Shown: one piece after another, positions 1-8,267 of the stretch | How positions within the stretch are numbered: position 1 is the first letter of the stretch | Layout: each line of letters starts with the position of its first letter | Source of the DNA: CALFVT01 sp039989855 | GTDB taxonomy: Bacteria > Pseudomonadota > Alphaproteobacteria > Caulobacterales > Maricaulaceae | Length of the DNA stretch: 64,000 nucleotides | Assembly: GCA_039989855.1 (NCBI GenBank) | Contig: JBDXGZ010000027.1 | Location: forward strand, 140,839 to 204,838 | Direction: 5' to 3' | Position numbers and translations under genes: made by a program | The notes under the pieces: generated by a model | Database searches by the model: none | What the model was told of the DNA's origin: nothing | Seen by the model: only the letters and a program-made list of their open reading frames with translations

Positions 1-32
1 ACCCCGACTTTTTTCGTAAATTGATGGGCCAT
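1..32 (-). CDS. 5' end of an unidentified gene leaving the window
   Basis: An ATG at position 32 on the minus strand opens a frame that stays open to the window edge and reads MAHQFTKKVG. It is preceded by a strong Shine-Dalgarno sequence (GAGGAGGGAC, about 3-6 nt before the ATG), which is the main reason to call it. Only ten codons are visible, so no function can be given. The downstream neighbour cannot be seen. Confidence 0.35.
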   Translation of the reverse strand, partial: MAHQFTKKVG

Positions 33-132
33 GATGTCCCTCCTCACATTTTGATACAATCTACAGTACTGAAGCAAATTCTATGCCACATGTATCAATA
101 TGGTGAAAAGAAACGACAACATTTATTTAAGC

Positions 133-166
133 AAAAAAAAACGCAGCCATAAATGACTGCGTTTTA
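133..166 (-). terminator. Intrinsic terminator after the 189-1139 gene
   Basis: On the minus strand ACGCAG pairs with CTGCGT (141-146 with 157-162, extendable with flanking A/T pairs) around a 10-nt loop, followed by a run of eight T residues (133-140 read as A on the plus strand). It lies 20-50 nt past the stop of the secreted protein gene. It would separate that gene from the next minus-strand gene starting at 32. Confidence 0.65.
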
Positions 167-188
167 TGCCACTATTAAGACTGAACGG

Positions 189-1139
189 TTAGTACGTCCA
201 ACGTCTTGCTGAGGCCCCGCCAAAATTTGAGTGTGAGCTTCTAACGCCATAACGGTTAGTCACATGCTCTGGTCGGCAATATGTCGGCACAGCGACTGGA
301 GCCGCAATAATAGGACGAACTACCTGTCTTTGTATATGTACGTGCTGGACGGGTTGCACAGGTGCTTGGCGACGGCAGACTACTTGGGTCGCTAATGTAT
401 CACCAAACAGAGTTGGGCCAGACACTTGCTCCCAGTAACCACCATTTGCGTCAACAGGAGACGTCGAAGTCGATGTGCTTACGGTATGTTGTAAGGGCGC
501 CGCAACGTAGCTTGATGACCCCGTAGTATAAGAGCTATTACTATACGACAGCGTATTGTGTGAGCGCGTTACACCCGAGGCGAGTACGCGTGCTGCTGTT
601 GCAGGACTACGGTCTACATATGATGTTGGGACATGTGCAATACCTGGGGTGAATGTATTTTCACCATATTGCCGCGGCTGATAAGATGCTGGATTGAACC
701 CACCGCCAAATCTTACTGTTGGTCTCAACACAGGCGCAACAATCGGAGCCGCTATAACGGGTCTAGCCACAGGGCGGTGAAGTGAAACGCTAACGGGCGT
801 TCCTACATCTTGACGACAATAGCTTGTCGTTGTCGGATGACACCCGCCTTTAAAACCATTTGGCTTGTCACCGACACTCGCCAATGTTTTTTGGCCATAA
901 AGGCGTGTGATAGACACCGTTGGTGCCGTATGAATATTGACCGAGCGTAACTCTTGTAGAGGCTGCCGAACATTAATTGTTAGCGGATCGAAATATTGAT
1001 GACTCCCTGCATTATATACAACGCCTGGATTACAGTTTTGCCCACTATAAGCATCACAATTTCCTGCCAATGCTGCAGGTGCAGACATCATAAATACAAG
1101 ACTACTGACCGTTGTTAGGCCATATTGAAACCGACGCAT
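189..1139 (-). CDS. Secreted protein of unknown function, Pro/Ala-, Ser/Thr-rich
   Basis: A 316-residue protein I do not recognise. Residues 1-25 form a signal peptide (MRR start, hydrophobic core, ALAG cleavage site). The mature part is rich in Ser, Thr, Val and Pro and has about seven cysteines. Two similar segments, VARPVIAAPIVAPVLRP near residue 125 and VVRPIIAAPVAVPTYCRP near residue 275, look like an internal duplication. No catalytic motif is seen, so an envelope or extracellular role is inferred only from the signal peptide and composition. A GGTGGGAG purine stretch precedes the ATG. The gene has its own terminator and so is probably monocistronic. Confidence 0.7.
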   Translation of the reverse strand: MRRFQYGLTTVSSLVFMMSAPAALAGNCDAYSGQNCNPGVVYNAGSHQYFDPLTINVRQPLQELRSVNIHTAPTVSITRLYGQKTLASVGDKPNGFKGGCHPTTTSYCRQDVGTPVSVSLHRPVARPVIAAPIVAPVLRPTVRFGGGFNPASYQPRQYGENTFTPGIAHVPTSYVDRSPATAARVLASGVTRSHNTLSYSNSSYTTGSSSYVAAPLQHTVSTSTSTSPVDANGGYWEQVSGPTLFGDTLATQVVCRRQAPVQPVQHVHIQRQVVRPIIAAPVAVPTYCRPEHVTNRYGVRSSHSNFGGASARRWTY

Positions 1140-1241
1140 CTGCGTACTCCCACCTTCGCCGGCCCTTAATGGGTCTCAGCACAAAATATTTACGGACAAA
1201 AAGTCCGTTATTATTTGCTGCGGGTTAGTAGGGTTGACCCG

Positions 1242-1439
1242 TTAAAAGTCATACGCAATACCACCCCGTTCCCAATCACCAAATCGAGTGGGTTCAGCAC
1301 CTTTGGGACCATTTGTTTCTGATGGATGCTCTGACAGCTCTTTGGCTTCACGGCGCTTGGCCGCTTCGTCTAAAGCGCGTTGCGCGGCCGGGCTTAAAAC
1401 TTTACCCGGTGCAGCATTGGGTGGGGATGTGTCACTCAT
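1242..1439 (-). CDS. Succinate dehydrogenase assembly factor 4 family (DUF1674)
   Basis: A 65-residue protein ending in the family signature EPTRFGDWERGGIAYDF, which matches the conserved C-terminus of DUF1674/SdhAF4 (usual form EPTRYGDWE..G...DF). In mitochondria SDHAF4 binds the FAD-loaded flavoprotein subunit of succinate dehydrogenase and helps it join the iron-sulfur subunit; bacterial members are assumed to act alike. The N-terminal half is a charged, probably disordered Ala/Glu/Lys segment, and the length is typical. In alphaproteobacteria the gene often sits beside rsmB, as here (divergent). The function is family knowledge; the assignment rests on the C-terminal motif. Confidence 0.85.
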   Translation of the reverse strand: MSDTSPPNAAPGKVLSPAAQRALDEAAKRREAKELSEHPSETNGPKGAEPTRFGDWERGGIAYDF

Positions 1440-1656
1440 ACCCAGTCTTTACGCTGCAAACGCAATGTCGTCAAACCTATACATCATTAACAGGTCACTG
1501 GATTATGGTGGTATACTATCTAAGATAAAATAAGATTAAACGCACCTTTGCCCTTTATTAAGCATAAGCGTAAAGTGCTGTTAATCTCTAGGTTTCCCAC
1601 TCCATATATCTCTATTTATATAGAGTCATTAGTATCTATTCATCTTGCCCCTGTTC

Positions 1657-1675
1657 ATCAGGGCTTCGCTCTGAT
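1657..1675 (+). promoter_or_regulatory. UUCG-loop hairpin just upstream of rsmB
   Basis: ATCAGGG (1657-1663) pairs with CTCTGAT (1669-1675), with one G-U pair, around a CUUCG loop. The hairpin ends about 11 nt before the rsmB ATG, right against the probable ribosome-binding purines (AGGG). It may shape translation initiation. No function is demonstrated by the sequence. Confidence 0.35.
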
Positions 1676-1686
1676 AGGGCGCGCAT

Positions 1687-3102
1687 ATGATAAAAAAACA
1701 TACCGATGAAGATAAAGACCACAGAACCACGTCTCGCGGGCGCAGCTCTGCCCTGCATGAACGCACGCCAAGAGACTCCAGAGAGCAAAAGCGGCCCTTG
1801 GCTAATGGGGTGCAAAGCCGTTTAATAATTGCCCGTGCCATTCAAACAGTTTGGGGGCAAGGCATCACCATTGAAGATGCCTTAGAACAGCAAGAGCATT
1901 ATAATAGTCTCTCTGATCGGGACCGCGCCTTTGCAAGAAATGTTATTGCTATGACCTTTCGCCATTGGGGTCAGGTCAATCACGTCCTCAAACAATATCT
2001 CAAAAAAGAACCTCCAGCTTTTATAATGGCAGTTATGCGGAGTGCCGCGACACAAAGCTTATTTTTGAAAACACCAGCACATGCTGTTGTTGGCGAATCT
2101 GTCGCCGCTCTAAAAGCCGTTAAATCGGCGAAAGGATTCGCAGGTATGGCCAATGCCGTCCTACGACGTTTAACAGAGACAGGACAGCAACATCTTGGTG
2201 ACGTTCCACCACATGTGAACGTCCCGAAGTGGATTTTAAGACATTGGGAAAAGGACTATGGCCGAATGGAGGCGCGCCGTATCGCCCGTCAAATTATGGA
2301 CATCCCCCCTTTAGATATTACACTAAAACCTGAAAAAAATATGGAAGAGACAGCAAAATCCTTGGAAGCAACTCCTCTTATTGGAACCAGTGTGCGACGT
2401 CCTCATGCAGGTCATATTACTCAATTAGAAGGATTTGATTCAGGCGATTGGTGGGTACAAGACGTCGCCACGTCCCTGCCAGTACAAATTCTTGAGGACA
2501 TAACAGGCGGGCTTAAAGACAAAATTGTCTTCGACCTTTGCGCAGCTCCGGGCGGGAAAACACTCCAACTCGCCAGTTACGGCGCTAAAGTCACAGCGAT
2601 TGATAAATCAAGTGGACGCCTCAATAGATTAAGAGAGAATCTCACACGCTGCCGCTTGAACGCTAATATAATGGCAGCTGACGTTCTCGAGCTTCCTGAA
2701 GACCTTGGTCTAGCAGATCACATTATATTGGACGTCCCTTGCACAGCCACAGGTACATTTCGCCGTCATCCAGAGGTGCTTTATAACCGCAAACCTAAAG
2801 ATCAAGCCGCTCTTATGAGGTTACAACTTAAAATGTTAGATGCGGCGAGCAATACACTCAAGAAGGATGGTTATCTTGTTTATTGTACCTGTTCGTTACA
2901 AAAAGAGGAGGGAGAGGGGCAAATTGATAAATTTTTACAGAAGCGGACAGATTTTCGCCTTAATCGCATTTTAACCAAAGTCTGCTTAAGTCTGGATACG
3001 GACATGATTGGGGACGGAGTTTTGCGAACTCAACCCAATTTTTGGAAAGATTTAGGGGGTATGGACGGTTTTTTCGCCGCCATTCTTCAAAAAACGGACT
3101 AG
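1687..3102 (+). CDS. rsmB: 16S rRNA (cytosine-967 C5)-methyltransferase RsmB
   Basis: A 471-residue protein with an N-terminal NusB-like RNA-binding domain (about residues 45-165) and a C-terminal Rossmann methyltransferase domain. The AdoMet-binding motif FDLCAAPGGKT lies near residue 282. The two catalytic-cysteine motifs of the Fmu/NOL1 family are present: DVPCTATGTFRRHPE near 350 and YCTCSL near 398. The family methylates C967 of 16S rRNA with AdoMet. A basic, polar N-terminal extension of about 40 residues precedes the NusB part. It is divergent from the SdhAF4 gene, the common alphaproteobacterial neighbourhood. Confidence 0.93.
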   Translation: MIKKHTDEDKDHRTTSRGRSSALHERTPRDSREQKRPLANGVQSRLIIARAIQTVWGQGITIEDALEQQEHYNSLSDRDRAFARNVIAMTFRHWGQVNHVLKQYLKKEPPAFIMAVMRSAATQSLFLKTPAHAVVGESVAALKAVKSAKGFAGMANAVLRRLTETGQQHLGDVPPHVNVPKWILRHWEKDYGRMEARRIARQIMDIPPLDITLKPEKNMEETAKSLEATPLIGTSVRRPHAGHITQLEGFDSGDWWVQDVATSLPVQILEDITGGLKDKIVFDLCAAPGGKTLQLASYGAKVTAIDKSSGRLNRLRENLTRCRLNANIMAADVLELPEDLGLADHIILDVPCTATGTFRRHPEVLYNRKPKDQAALMRLQLKMLDAASNTLKKDGYLVYCTCSLQKEEGEGQIDKFLQKRTDFRLNRILTKVCLSLDTDMIGDGVLRTQPNFWKDLGGMDGFFAAILQKTD

Positions 3103-3178
3103 GTTCATATATGTTTGCCTGTTTTGGCCTCATATTTGCACCGAACAGAGCAAAGTGTTTCAAAATGGGAGGCTCAAC

Positions 3179-4060
3179 ATGAGCACGACGAAATTTTACA
3201 AGACAGCGTCTATCGCAGCTATCACAGTTGCAGGTATGACTTTAACAGCATGTGCCACTGATCAATCAGGATCACGGTACGGCGGCAATGTTTATGATTA
3301 CGAAAGTGGCGGAGATTGCAATGCAGGGCCATCTTGCGGAGCAGCTGTTATAGCAGCCCCTGCTCCAGTGTATACACCTGCTCCAACCTATACACCAGCC
3401 CCAGCATATGCTCCGGCTCCAGTTGCAGCGCCACCTGTGTATGTAGACTGTGCACAAACATTTGGCGCAGGATGCGGATCATCGTCTACTGTCGTATCTG
3501 AGTCTTATTCAGCTCCTGTACAAACGTATTCGGCTCCAGTGCAAACTTTCAGCACTGCGGCAGACTGCCCTGCGGGAACAACACCAGCTAGTGACGGTAC
3601 ATGTTTACAAAGCTCTAGCAGCTATTCATCATCAACAAGCTATAGCACACCATCAACAAGTTATAGCACACCATCAACTAGCTACAGCAGCACGACATCT
3701 TATTCGGGCGGAGCTATTGATTGCCCAGCTGGCACAACAGATGCAGGTGACGGAACATGTTTGCAGTCATCAAGCTCAACAAGCTACAGCAGTTCTTCAA
3801 GCACAAGCTACGGATCTGGAACAACTTATTCTGGTTCAACAAGCTACGGCTCTGGATCTACATTCTCTGGCGGCGCTGTTGACTGCCCAGCCGGAACAAC
3901 AGATGCAGGTGACGGAACATGTTTGCAGTCATCAAGTTCTAGCTACAGCTCTGGTTCAACATATTCAGGTAGTGACGTAACAATCTACAGCGGTAGCACA
4001 AGTGGCTACACACCGACGACAACAACGTCATCTACAACTTACCTTCCAATTCGGAAGTAA
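3179..4060 (+). CDS. Ser/Tyr/Thr-rich repeat lipoprotein of unknown function
   Basis: A 293-residue predicted lipoprotein. The start at 3179 is chosen because it has a GGGAGG Shine-Dalgarno and gives a normal signal peptide ending in the lipobox LTAC (Cys about residue 25); an in-frame ATG at 3155 would only add eight residues. After a Pro/Ala-rich stretch with TPAP repeats come three cysteine-pair modules of the form DCPAGTT..GDGTCLQSS, spaced 52-54 residues apart and separated by Ser/Tyr/Thr-rich linkers. I do not recognise a family. The composition suggests an extended outer-membrane or cell-surface structural protein (inference). It ends in a strong terminator. Confidence 0.75.
   Translation: MSTTKFYKTASIAAITVAGMTLTACATDQSGSRYGGNVYDYESGGDCNAGPSCGAAVIAAPAPVYTPAPTYTPAPAYAPAPVAAPPVYVDCAQTFGAGCGSSSTVVSESYSAPVQTYSAPVQTFSTAADCPAGTTPASDGTCLQSSSSYSSSTSYSTPSTSYSTPSTSYSSTTSYSGGAIDCPAGTTDAGDGTCLQSSSSTSYSSSSSTSYGSGTTYSGSTSYGSGSTFSGGAVDCPAGTTDAGDGTCLQSSSSSYSSGSTYSGSDVTIYSGSTSGYTPTTTTSSTTYLPIRK
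3563..3928 (+). repeat. Three in-frame DNA repeats in the lipoprotein gene
   Basis: Repeat modules begin at about 3563, 3719 and 3881 and encode DCPAGTT-x-GDGTCLQSS. Copies two and three are nearly identical over about 45 bp, which points to recent duplication. A shorter 21-bp duplication encoding SYSTPST lies near 3640-3680. Period differences are multiples of three, so copy number could change without a frameshift. Confidence 0.8.
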
Positions 4061-4082
4061 ATTAAGACACATAGATTTACAA

Positions 4083-4110
4083 AACCCGCGTCTCAGACGC
4101 GGGTTTTTTT
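4083..4110 (+). terminator. Intrinsic terminator after the repeat lipoprotein gene
   Basis: CCCGCGT (4085-4091) and ACGCGGG (4097-4103) form a GC-rich stem around a 5-nt loop, followed by seven T residues (4104-4110). It lies 25 nt after the lipoprotein stop codon. Confidence 0.9.
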
Positions 4111-4140
4111 ATGCCTGATTATAGGGACTGTATCGTCTAT

Positions 4141-4413
4141 TTACTGACAACGCCGATTGTAAGATCTACTTTTAGCTTGATTGTCTATCCGCTCATTTCC
4201 TTGAAAAACAGCCTCTAAAATTTCGTTGGCCGTATCATCATCACGGGAGCTGGGTTGGCTTATAGGAGTCCGTCCCAAAAACTGTTCTTGCGCGGTTTTG
4301 CGAAGTTCCTTGCATGATTTAGAATTATAAGTCTCCAACGCTTTGGAATATGCGCAAGCGTTTAGACCTAGTGTTGATAGAGCTACTAGAAAAAATGAGA
4401 GACGTTTTATCAT
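4141..4413 (-). CDS. Small lipoprotein of unknown function
   Basis: A 90-residue protein with a lipoprotein signal peptide (MIKR, hydrophobic core, lipobox LNAC with Cys at about residue 20). The mature part is short and polar with two further cysteines (SCKEL and the C-terminal RRCQ), which might form a disulfide. No family is recognised. It lies downstream of the YceI gene but is separated from it by a terminator, so it probably has its own promoter in the 4414-4465 gap. Confidence 0.6.
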   Translation of the reverse strand: MIKRLSFFLVALSTLGLNACAYSKALETYNSKSCKELRKTAQEQFLGRTPISQPSSRDDDTANEILEAVFQGNERIDNQAKSRSYNRRCQ

Positions 4414-4465
4414 GGTCGCCTCATAAGCATAGAGATGATAAAAGGTCGAATGAACTTCTGGTCAT

Positions 4466-4496
4466 AAAAAAACCCGCAACCGTAAGTGCGGGTTTT
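4466..4496 (-). terminator. Intrinsic terminator after the YceI gene
   Basis: AACCCGCA (4471-4478) pairs with TGCGGGTT (4487-4494). On the minus strand the stem is followed by seven T residues. It sits 20 nt past the stop of the YceI lipoprotein gene. Confidence 0.88.
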
Positions 4497-4515
4497 GAAA
4501 ATTAAATGACTAAGC

Positions 4516-5214
4516 CTATTCAGCTTTAACAAATTCGACTTCAATTTGAATTTCAACCTCTTGGCCCACGACATCGTAAAGACCGACGCCAAAATCATCA
4601 CGACGGATCATTGTTGTCGCAGAAATACCAAACATGTCTTTCTTACTACGGAAATGTTGCCCAACTTTATTCAGCGTTACGTCTAGTGTCACAGGTTTGG
4701 TAACATCCTTGATGGTAAGCTCGCCTGTCACTTGACCACGGCCTTGAACCAATTGCTTCATATCTGTGGAGCTAAAACTGATCGTTGGATACTCAGCTAC
4801 ATTGAAAAACTGTTCTGCTCTGAGGTGGTCATCAAACACATCAACACCACTATCAATTGAAGCCACATCAATCTCAACCGAGAGACTAGAATTTTCTGGA
4901 TTTTCACTATCAACGTTTACTGTCGCATCAAACGCACCCCAGCGTAGGATAGGCTTCGCATAGCCTTGGTGGTTATAAGACATAGCAATATAGGCATGAC
5001 CTGCTTCGGATTTATAGACACCTGATGGTGCGTCACCAATATTGGCTGCTGGCTTTAAAGCCACATCTTTGACGGCACTAACAGTATCCGCCGCCGCTGT
5101 TTTCGTAGCAGACGCCGCATCACTCGCAGCGTTGCTCGCTGCGGAACAGGCGCTCAACCCCAAGGCAACCGTTGCGACTGAACCGATCAATAATTTCTTT
5201 GATATTTTTGTCAT
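4516..5214 (-). CDS. YceI-family lipoprotein
   Basis: A 232-residue protein: lipoprotein signal peptide with lipobox LSAC (Cys about residue 23), an Ala/Ser/Thr-rich linker to about residue 58, then a YceI-like beta-barrel domain. Family hallmarks visible are FDATVNVDSENPENSSLSV, the ID.aSIDSG..V.DdHLR segment, FFNVAEYPTISFSS and GELTIKDVTKPVTLDV. YceI proteins are periplasmic lipocalin-like barrels that bind isoprenoid-like lipids; the ligand here is unknown. The gene is monocistronic, with its own terminator. A GAGGA motif precedes the ATG. Confidence 0.88.
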   Translation of the reverse strand: MTKISKKLLIGSVATVALGLSACSAASNAASDAASATKTAAADTVSAVKDVALKPAANIGDAPSGVYKSEAGHAYIAMSYNHQGYAKPILRWGAFDATVNVDSENPENSSLSVEIDVASIDSGVDVFDDHLRAEQFFNVAEYPTISFSSTDMKQLVQGRGQVTGELTIKDVTKPVTLDVTLNKVGQHFRSKKDMFGISATTMIRRDDFGVGLYDVVGQEVEIQIEVEFVKAE

Positions 5215-5292
5215 AATATAATCCTCTATTTCCCTCTAATTTAATCTTGTCGCGTCATGCCGACCCTAAAGCGTCACCATAGGTGCATAAGC

Positions 5293-6576
5293 TTACGTAA
5301 AGCTCTTAACTTTTTCGTGAAAGTCTGTCCAATCATCCTGCTCATCAATCGGCTTCCAAAGCGCACCAATATCATCATAGAGCAGACTTGGCGGGCCTTC
5401 CCCAACAGATGGGCCTTGATTTGGCGCAACATTTTTTAATGTCGTAAACCATGTCTCGAACCTATCCCCTTGATAAAATTTTGCATTTGGAGAGCTAACG
5501 CAGCGCGCCTTTTGATTGGCCCCGCCTTGCCAGTCATGCCAAAATTGCGGCCACGGGGTTTGGCTTTCTTCTAAAAATTTGAACGTACCCAAGACAAAGG
5601 CCGTATCGAGCTCTAGCTCTTTTCGCTCAAGTCCCAAACGCCTAAACACATGGTGGCAAAGGCGTTCGCAGTAATGATCCGCAAACGTTTCCAAGGCCGC
5701 TATCAACGGCTTATCATCACTGATCAGTGACAGGCTTTGCGCGAGCTGCCCGAGATTCCAATGCATAGCTTCGGGTTGCCGTCCAAAAGCATAAAGCCCC
5801 GTTTGGTCGAAATAGGCAGCCGTGTAATCTGACTTGAGGGTCGGTAGAAAGCGGTACGGGCCATAGTCAAAGCTCTCACCCGTAATATTCATATTATCCG
5901 TATTCATCACACCGTGAACAAAACCTGCGGCCATCCAACTAGCTACCGTGTCGGCACTACTACGAATAACGGCCTCAAATAAATCTTGCGCAGTCGTACG
6001 GTCAGGATAAAAATAGCGGCAGCAATACTCCACGAGGCGCGCAAGATTGTCGCTTTGCTCCAGAAAAGCTAAGCGCTGAAACGTACCAAAGCGAATATGT
6101 GAATGAGACAAGCGCACCAATACAGCTGAGCGCGTTGGTGACGGTTCATCCCCACGCTGCAAAGCTTCACCCGTTTCAATTAAAGACAGGCTTTTGGATG
6201 TGTTAACGCCAAGGTACTCAAGATAATTTGTCGCCAAGACCTCGCGGATGCCTCCCAATAAGGTCAAGCGCCCATCGCCTCTGCGCGAATAAGGTGTCTG
6301 CCCAGAGCCTTTTGTACCAAGATCAAGATAGCGCCCTGCCCCATCGCGGCACTGAGCAAAGAGAAACCCACGCCCATCGCCAATGTCAGGATTATAATGG
6401 CGAAATTGATGGCCATGGTACCGCAAAGCTAAAGGGTTGGGGAGATTGTCCTTAAGTGGGTTAAACCGCCCAAAGTGCGATACCCAATCCCCGTCAGACA
6501 TGTCGTCCAAGCCAATTGACTCTGCGGCTTTGTCAGCGCGAAACCTTACAACCGTTTCAGGAAAATCGGCCGCCAC
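5293..6576 (-). CDS. selO: SelO/YdiU family protein adenylyltransferase (start uncertain)
   Basis: The open part from GTG 6576 encodes 427 residues of SelO, a pseudokinase-fold enzyme that transfers AMP from ATP to Ser/Thr/Tyr of target proteins. Family motifs are clear: GSGQTPYSRRGDGR (nucleotide-binding loop region), VRLSHSHIRFGTFQ, and HGVMNTDN followed by FDYGPY (metal-binding Asn/Asp). The homologous N-terminus continues upstream of 6576 in frame (LGPAFFDPVVAADFP-like), but no ATG, GTG or TTG is available there. Translation probably starts at a rare ATT (6612) or ATA (6615). It is the last gene of the 5.3-10.6 kb operon, just after the GST gene. Confidence 0.85.
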   Translation of the reverse strand: MAADFPETVVRFRADKAAESIGLDDMSDGDWVSHFGRFNPLKDNLPNPLALRYHGHQFRHYNPDIGDGRGFLFAQCRDGAGRYLDLGTKGSGQTPYSRRGDGRLTLLGGIREVLATNYLEYLGVNTSKSLSLIETGEALQRGDEPSPTRSAVLVRLSHSHIRFGTFQRLAFLEQSDNLARLVEYCCRYFYPDRTTAQDLFEAVIRSSADTVASWMAAGFVHGVMNTDNMNITGESFDYGPYRFLPTLKSDYTAAYFDQTGLYAFGRQPEAMHWNLGQLAQSLSLISDDKPLIAALETFADHYCERLCHHVFRRLGLERKELELDTAFVLGTFKFLEESQTPWPQFWHDWQGGANQKARCVSSPNAKFYQGDRFETWFTTLKNVAPNQGPSVGEGPPSLLYDDIGALWKPIDEQDDWTDFHEKVKSFT

Positions 6577-6632
6577 AACAGGGTCGAAAAACGCTGGCCC
6601 AAGCTCATGAATTATAGGGCTGGCAGTATAGG

Positions 6633-7268
6633 TTATTTCCCTATCTCCGCGCCGTAATGGGTATGAACATTTGTGTAAAATGTCTCGCCGCGCACCGACT
6701 TTAGGTAAGCTTGAAGCGCAGGATAAGCGGATAGATCAATCTCGGCCATATCCGCAGGCTCAAGGCTCGCGATCAGCGTCATATCTGCAAGGGTCATGTC
6801 ATCGCCGCAAACATATTTACCGGCCTCGAGCTGAGCTTCGATAATCGGTAAATTCTTCGCCAAAAAATTAAGGCCAAGGTCAATCATTTTCGAGTCAGTT
6901 GTAGCCCCGAGCATAGGGCCAATCACACGGTTAAAATGAACTCGTCCAACGTTTTGACGTATATGTTGAACAATAAAATCTACCCATTGATCAATCTTAG
7001 CTTGCTGTTGTAGATCGCCGCCATAAAGCGAAGAGTTTTCACGCAAAGCCAAATAGCGTACGATAGCAGAGGTCTCAGATAAATTAAAATCACCGTCGCT
7101 CATCGCTGGAATTTTACCATAAGGGTTTACCGCTAAATATGCCTCGCTCTTATGCTCACCCGCAGGTAAATCAATAATTTTTCGCTCATAGTCTATCCCC
7201 ATCGCTTCCGCCGCAAAGACAACCGTTAAAGACGGAAATGATAGAGGGTGGTAATAAATTTTTGTCAT
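6633..7268 (-). CDS. Glutathione S-transferase family protein
   Basis: A 211-residue two-domain GST. The N-terminal thioredoxin-like domain (1-78) contains the cis-proline region NPYGKIPAM and the glutathione gamma-Glu-binding pair ETSAIVRYL; the C-terminal helical domain carries DMTLADMTLIA. The first motif is MTKIYYHPLSFPS, with a Ser that may act as the thiolate-stabilising residue. The substrate is unknown. It lies in one direction with the hydrolase and acyl-CoA synthetase genes upstream and with selO immediately downstream, suggesting one transcript. Confidence 0.88.
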   Translation of the reverse strand: MTKIYYHPLSFPSLTVVFAAEAMGIDYERKIIDLPAGEHKSEAYLAVNPYGKIPAMSDGDFNLSETSAIVRYLALRENSSLYGGDLQQQAKIDQWVDFIVQHIRQNVGRVHFNRVIGPMLGATTDSKMIDLGLNFLAKNLPIIEAQLEAGKYVCGDDMTLADMTLIASLEPADMAEIDLSAYPALQAYLKSVRGETFYTNVHTHYGAEIGK

Positions 7269-7310
7269 GGCAAACCTTGTTATAAAATTTTAGGGCTTAA
7301 GATCGGAGTG

Positions 7311-8267
7311 TTAAATATGTTTGCGAAGAAACGTCGCCGTATCTGTTGCGACACGTTTAGCCGGTTGGAAGGCCCGCGCGAAATTTAAAAAACCATGCGG
7401 CATTGTTTTTTCATGGTGATACTCAACATGTGTGCCCACCGCCTTCATTTTATCTGCGTAGGCGCGCCCTTCTTTACGTAGTGGATCAAGGCCCGCCGTG
7501 AGGATATAGGCGGGTGGCAAGCCAGACAAATTGTCTTCAACTAAAGGCGAGACAATCGGAGCCGTTTTATCAGCACCCGCAAGATAATGCTCTTCAATAA
7601 ATTTAAGTGCGACAAACCCAAGTTGAAGTCGGTCTTGCGGCCCCGGGTTTTGCGGTTTTAATTCAAGCATTTGCATAACAGGGTAGAAAAGAATTTGCGC
7701 TTTTAATTGCTTGCGGTATTTCTGTCCCAAATATGCCGCCATATTTCCGCCAGCACTATCTCCCCCAATAGCAATTCGGTCTGGTGTAATTCCGTAATCA
7801 AGACCATGACCGCCCAGCGCCCAAAGCAAGGCCGCTTCGCAATCATCAATCGCCGCCGGAAAAGGATGCTCTGGCGCAAGGCGGTATTCGACAGATAAGA
7901 CACGCAAAGCTGACCCACTCGCAACCCGAAGACAAATCCCCTCATGAGAGTCTATCGAGCCCGTCACCCAGCCCCCACCGTGCAGATAAACTAATGTGGG
8001 GCCACCTTCTGTGACCGCACCGTGCGGCGTATAAAGCCGTGCGGATATATCGCCTACAGGCCCAGGAAAGGAAATATCTTTAACCGCTTTCATCTTTGGG
8101 CCGGGCTCATCAAATTGCCGCGTCAGACGGCGCATCGTCTGATGAAGCGCTTGCACAGATAATTTTTCAGGCCGCAGATCATCCAGTGACGGCAATTTAT
8201 CAAGTTGAGGCCGAAACTGCTCCACTTGCACCTTAAGCCGTTCGACCCATTCCCGTCCTTTTGTCAC
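7311..8267 (-). CDS. Alpha/beta hydrolase, hormone-sensitive lipase-like esterase
   Basis: A 318-residue esterase/lipase of the HSL (family IV) type. The oxyanion-hole motif HGGGWVTGS lies near residue 96 and the nucleophile elbow GGDSAGGN near 168. The acidic residue is probably in ILTAGLDPLRKEG, and the histidine in HGFLNF completes the triad. Such enzymes hydrolyse short to medium acyl esters. The start overlaps the stop of the DUF924 gene by four bases (ATGA), a translational-coupling arrangement. Its place beside an acyl-CoA synthetase suggests a role in acyl-chain metabolism, but the substrate is not evident. Confidence 0.9.
   Translation of the reverse strand: MTKGREWVERLKVQVEQFRPQLDKLPSLDDLRPEKLSVQALHQTMRRLTRQFDEPGPKMKAVKDISFPGPVGDISARLYTPHGAVTEGGPTLVYLHGGGWVTGSIDSHEGICLRVASGSALRVLSVEYRLAPEHPFPAAIDDCEAALLWALGGHGLDYGITPDRIAIGGDSAGGNMAAYLGQKYRKQLKAQILFYPVMQMLELKPQNPGPQDRLQLGFVALKFIEEHYLAGADKTAPIVSPLVEDNLSGLPPAYILTAGLDPLRKEGRAYADKMKAVGTHVEYHHEKTMPHGFLNFARAFQPAKRVATDTATFLRKHI

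Noticed and set aside
3450..3980. Long overlapping frame inside the repeat lipoprotein gene
   Set aside because: It is a shadow of the repetitive coding sequence: Gln/Leu/Ala-rich, no ribosome site, while the lipoprotein frame has a signal peptide and terminator.
6576..6608. ATG at 6608 as the SelO start
   Set aside because: It is in a different frame from the SelO coding sequence.
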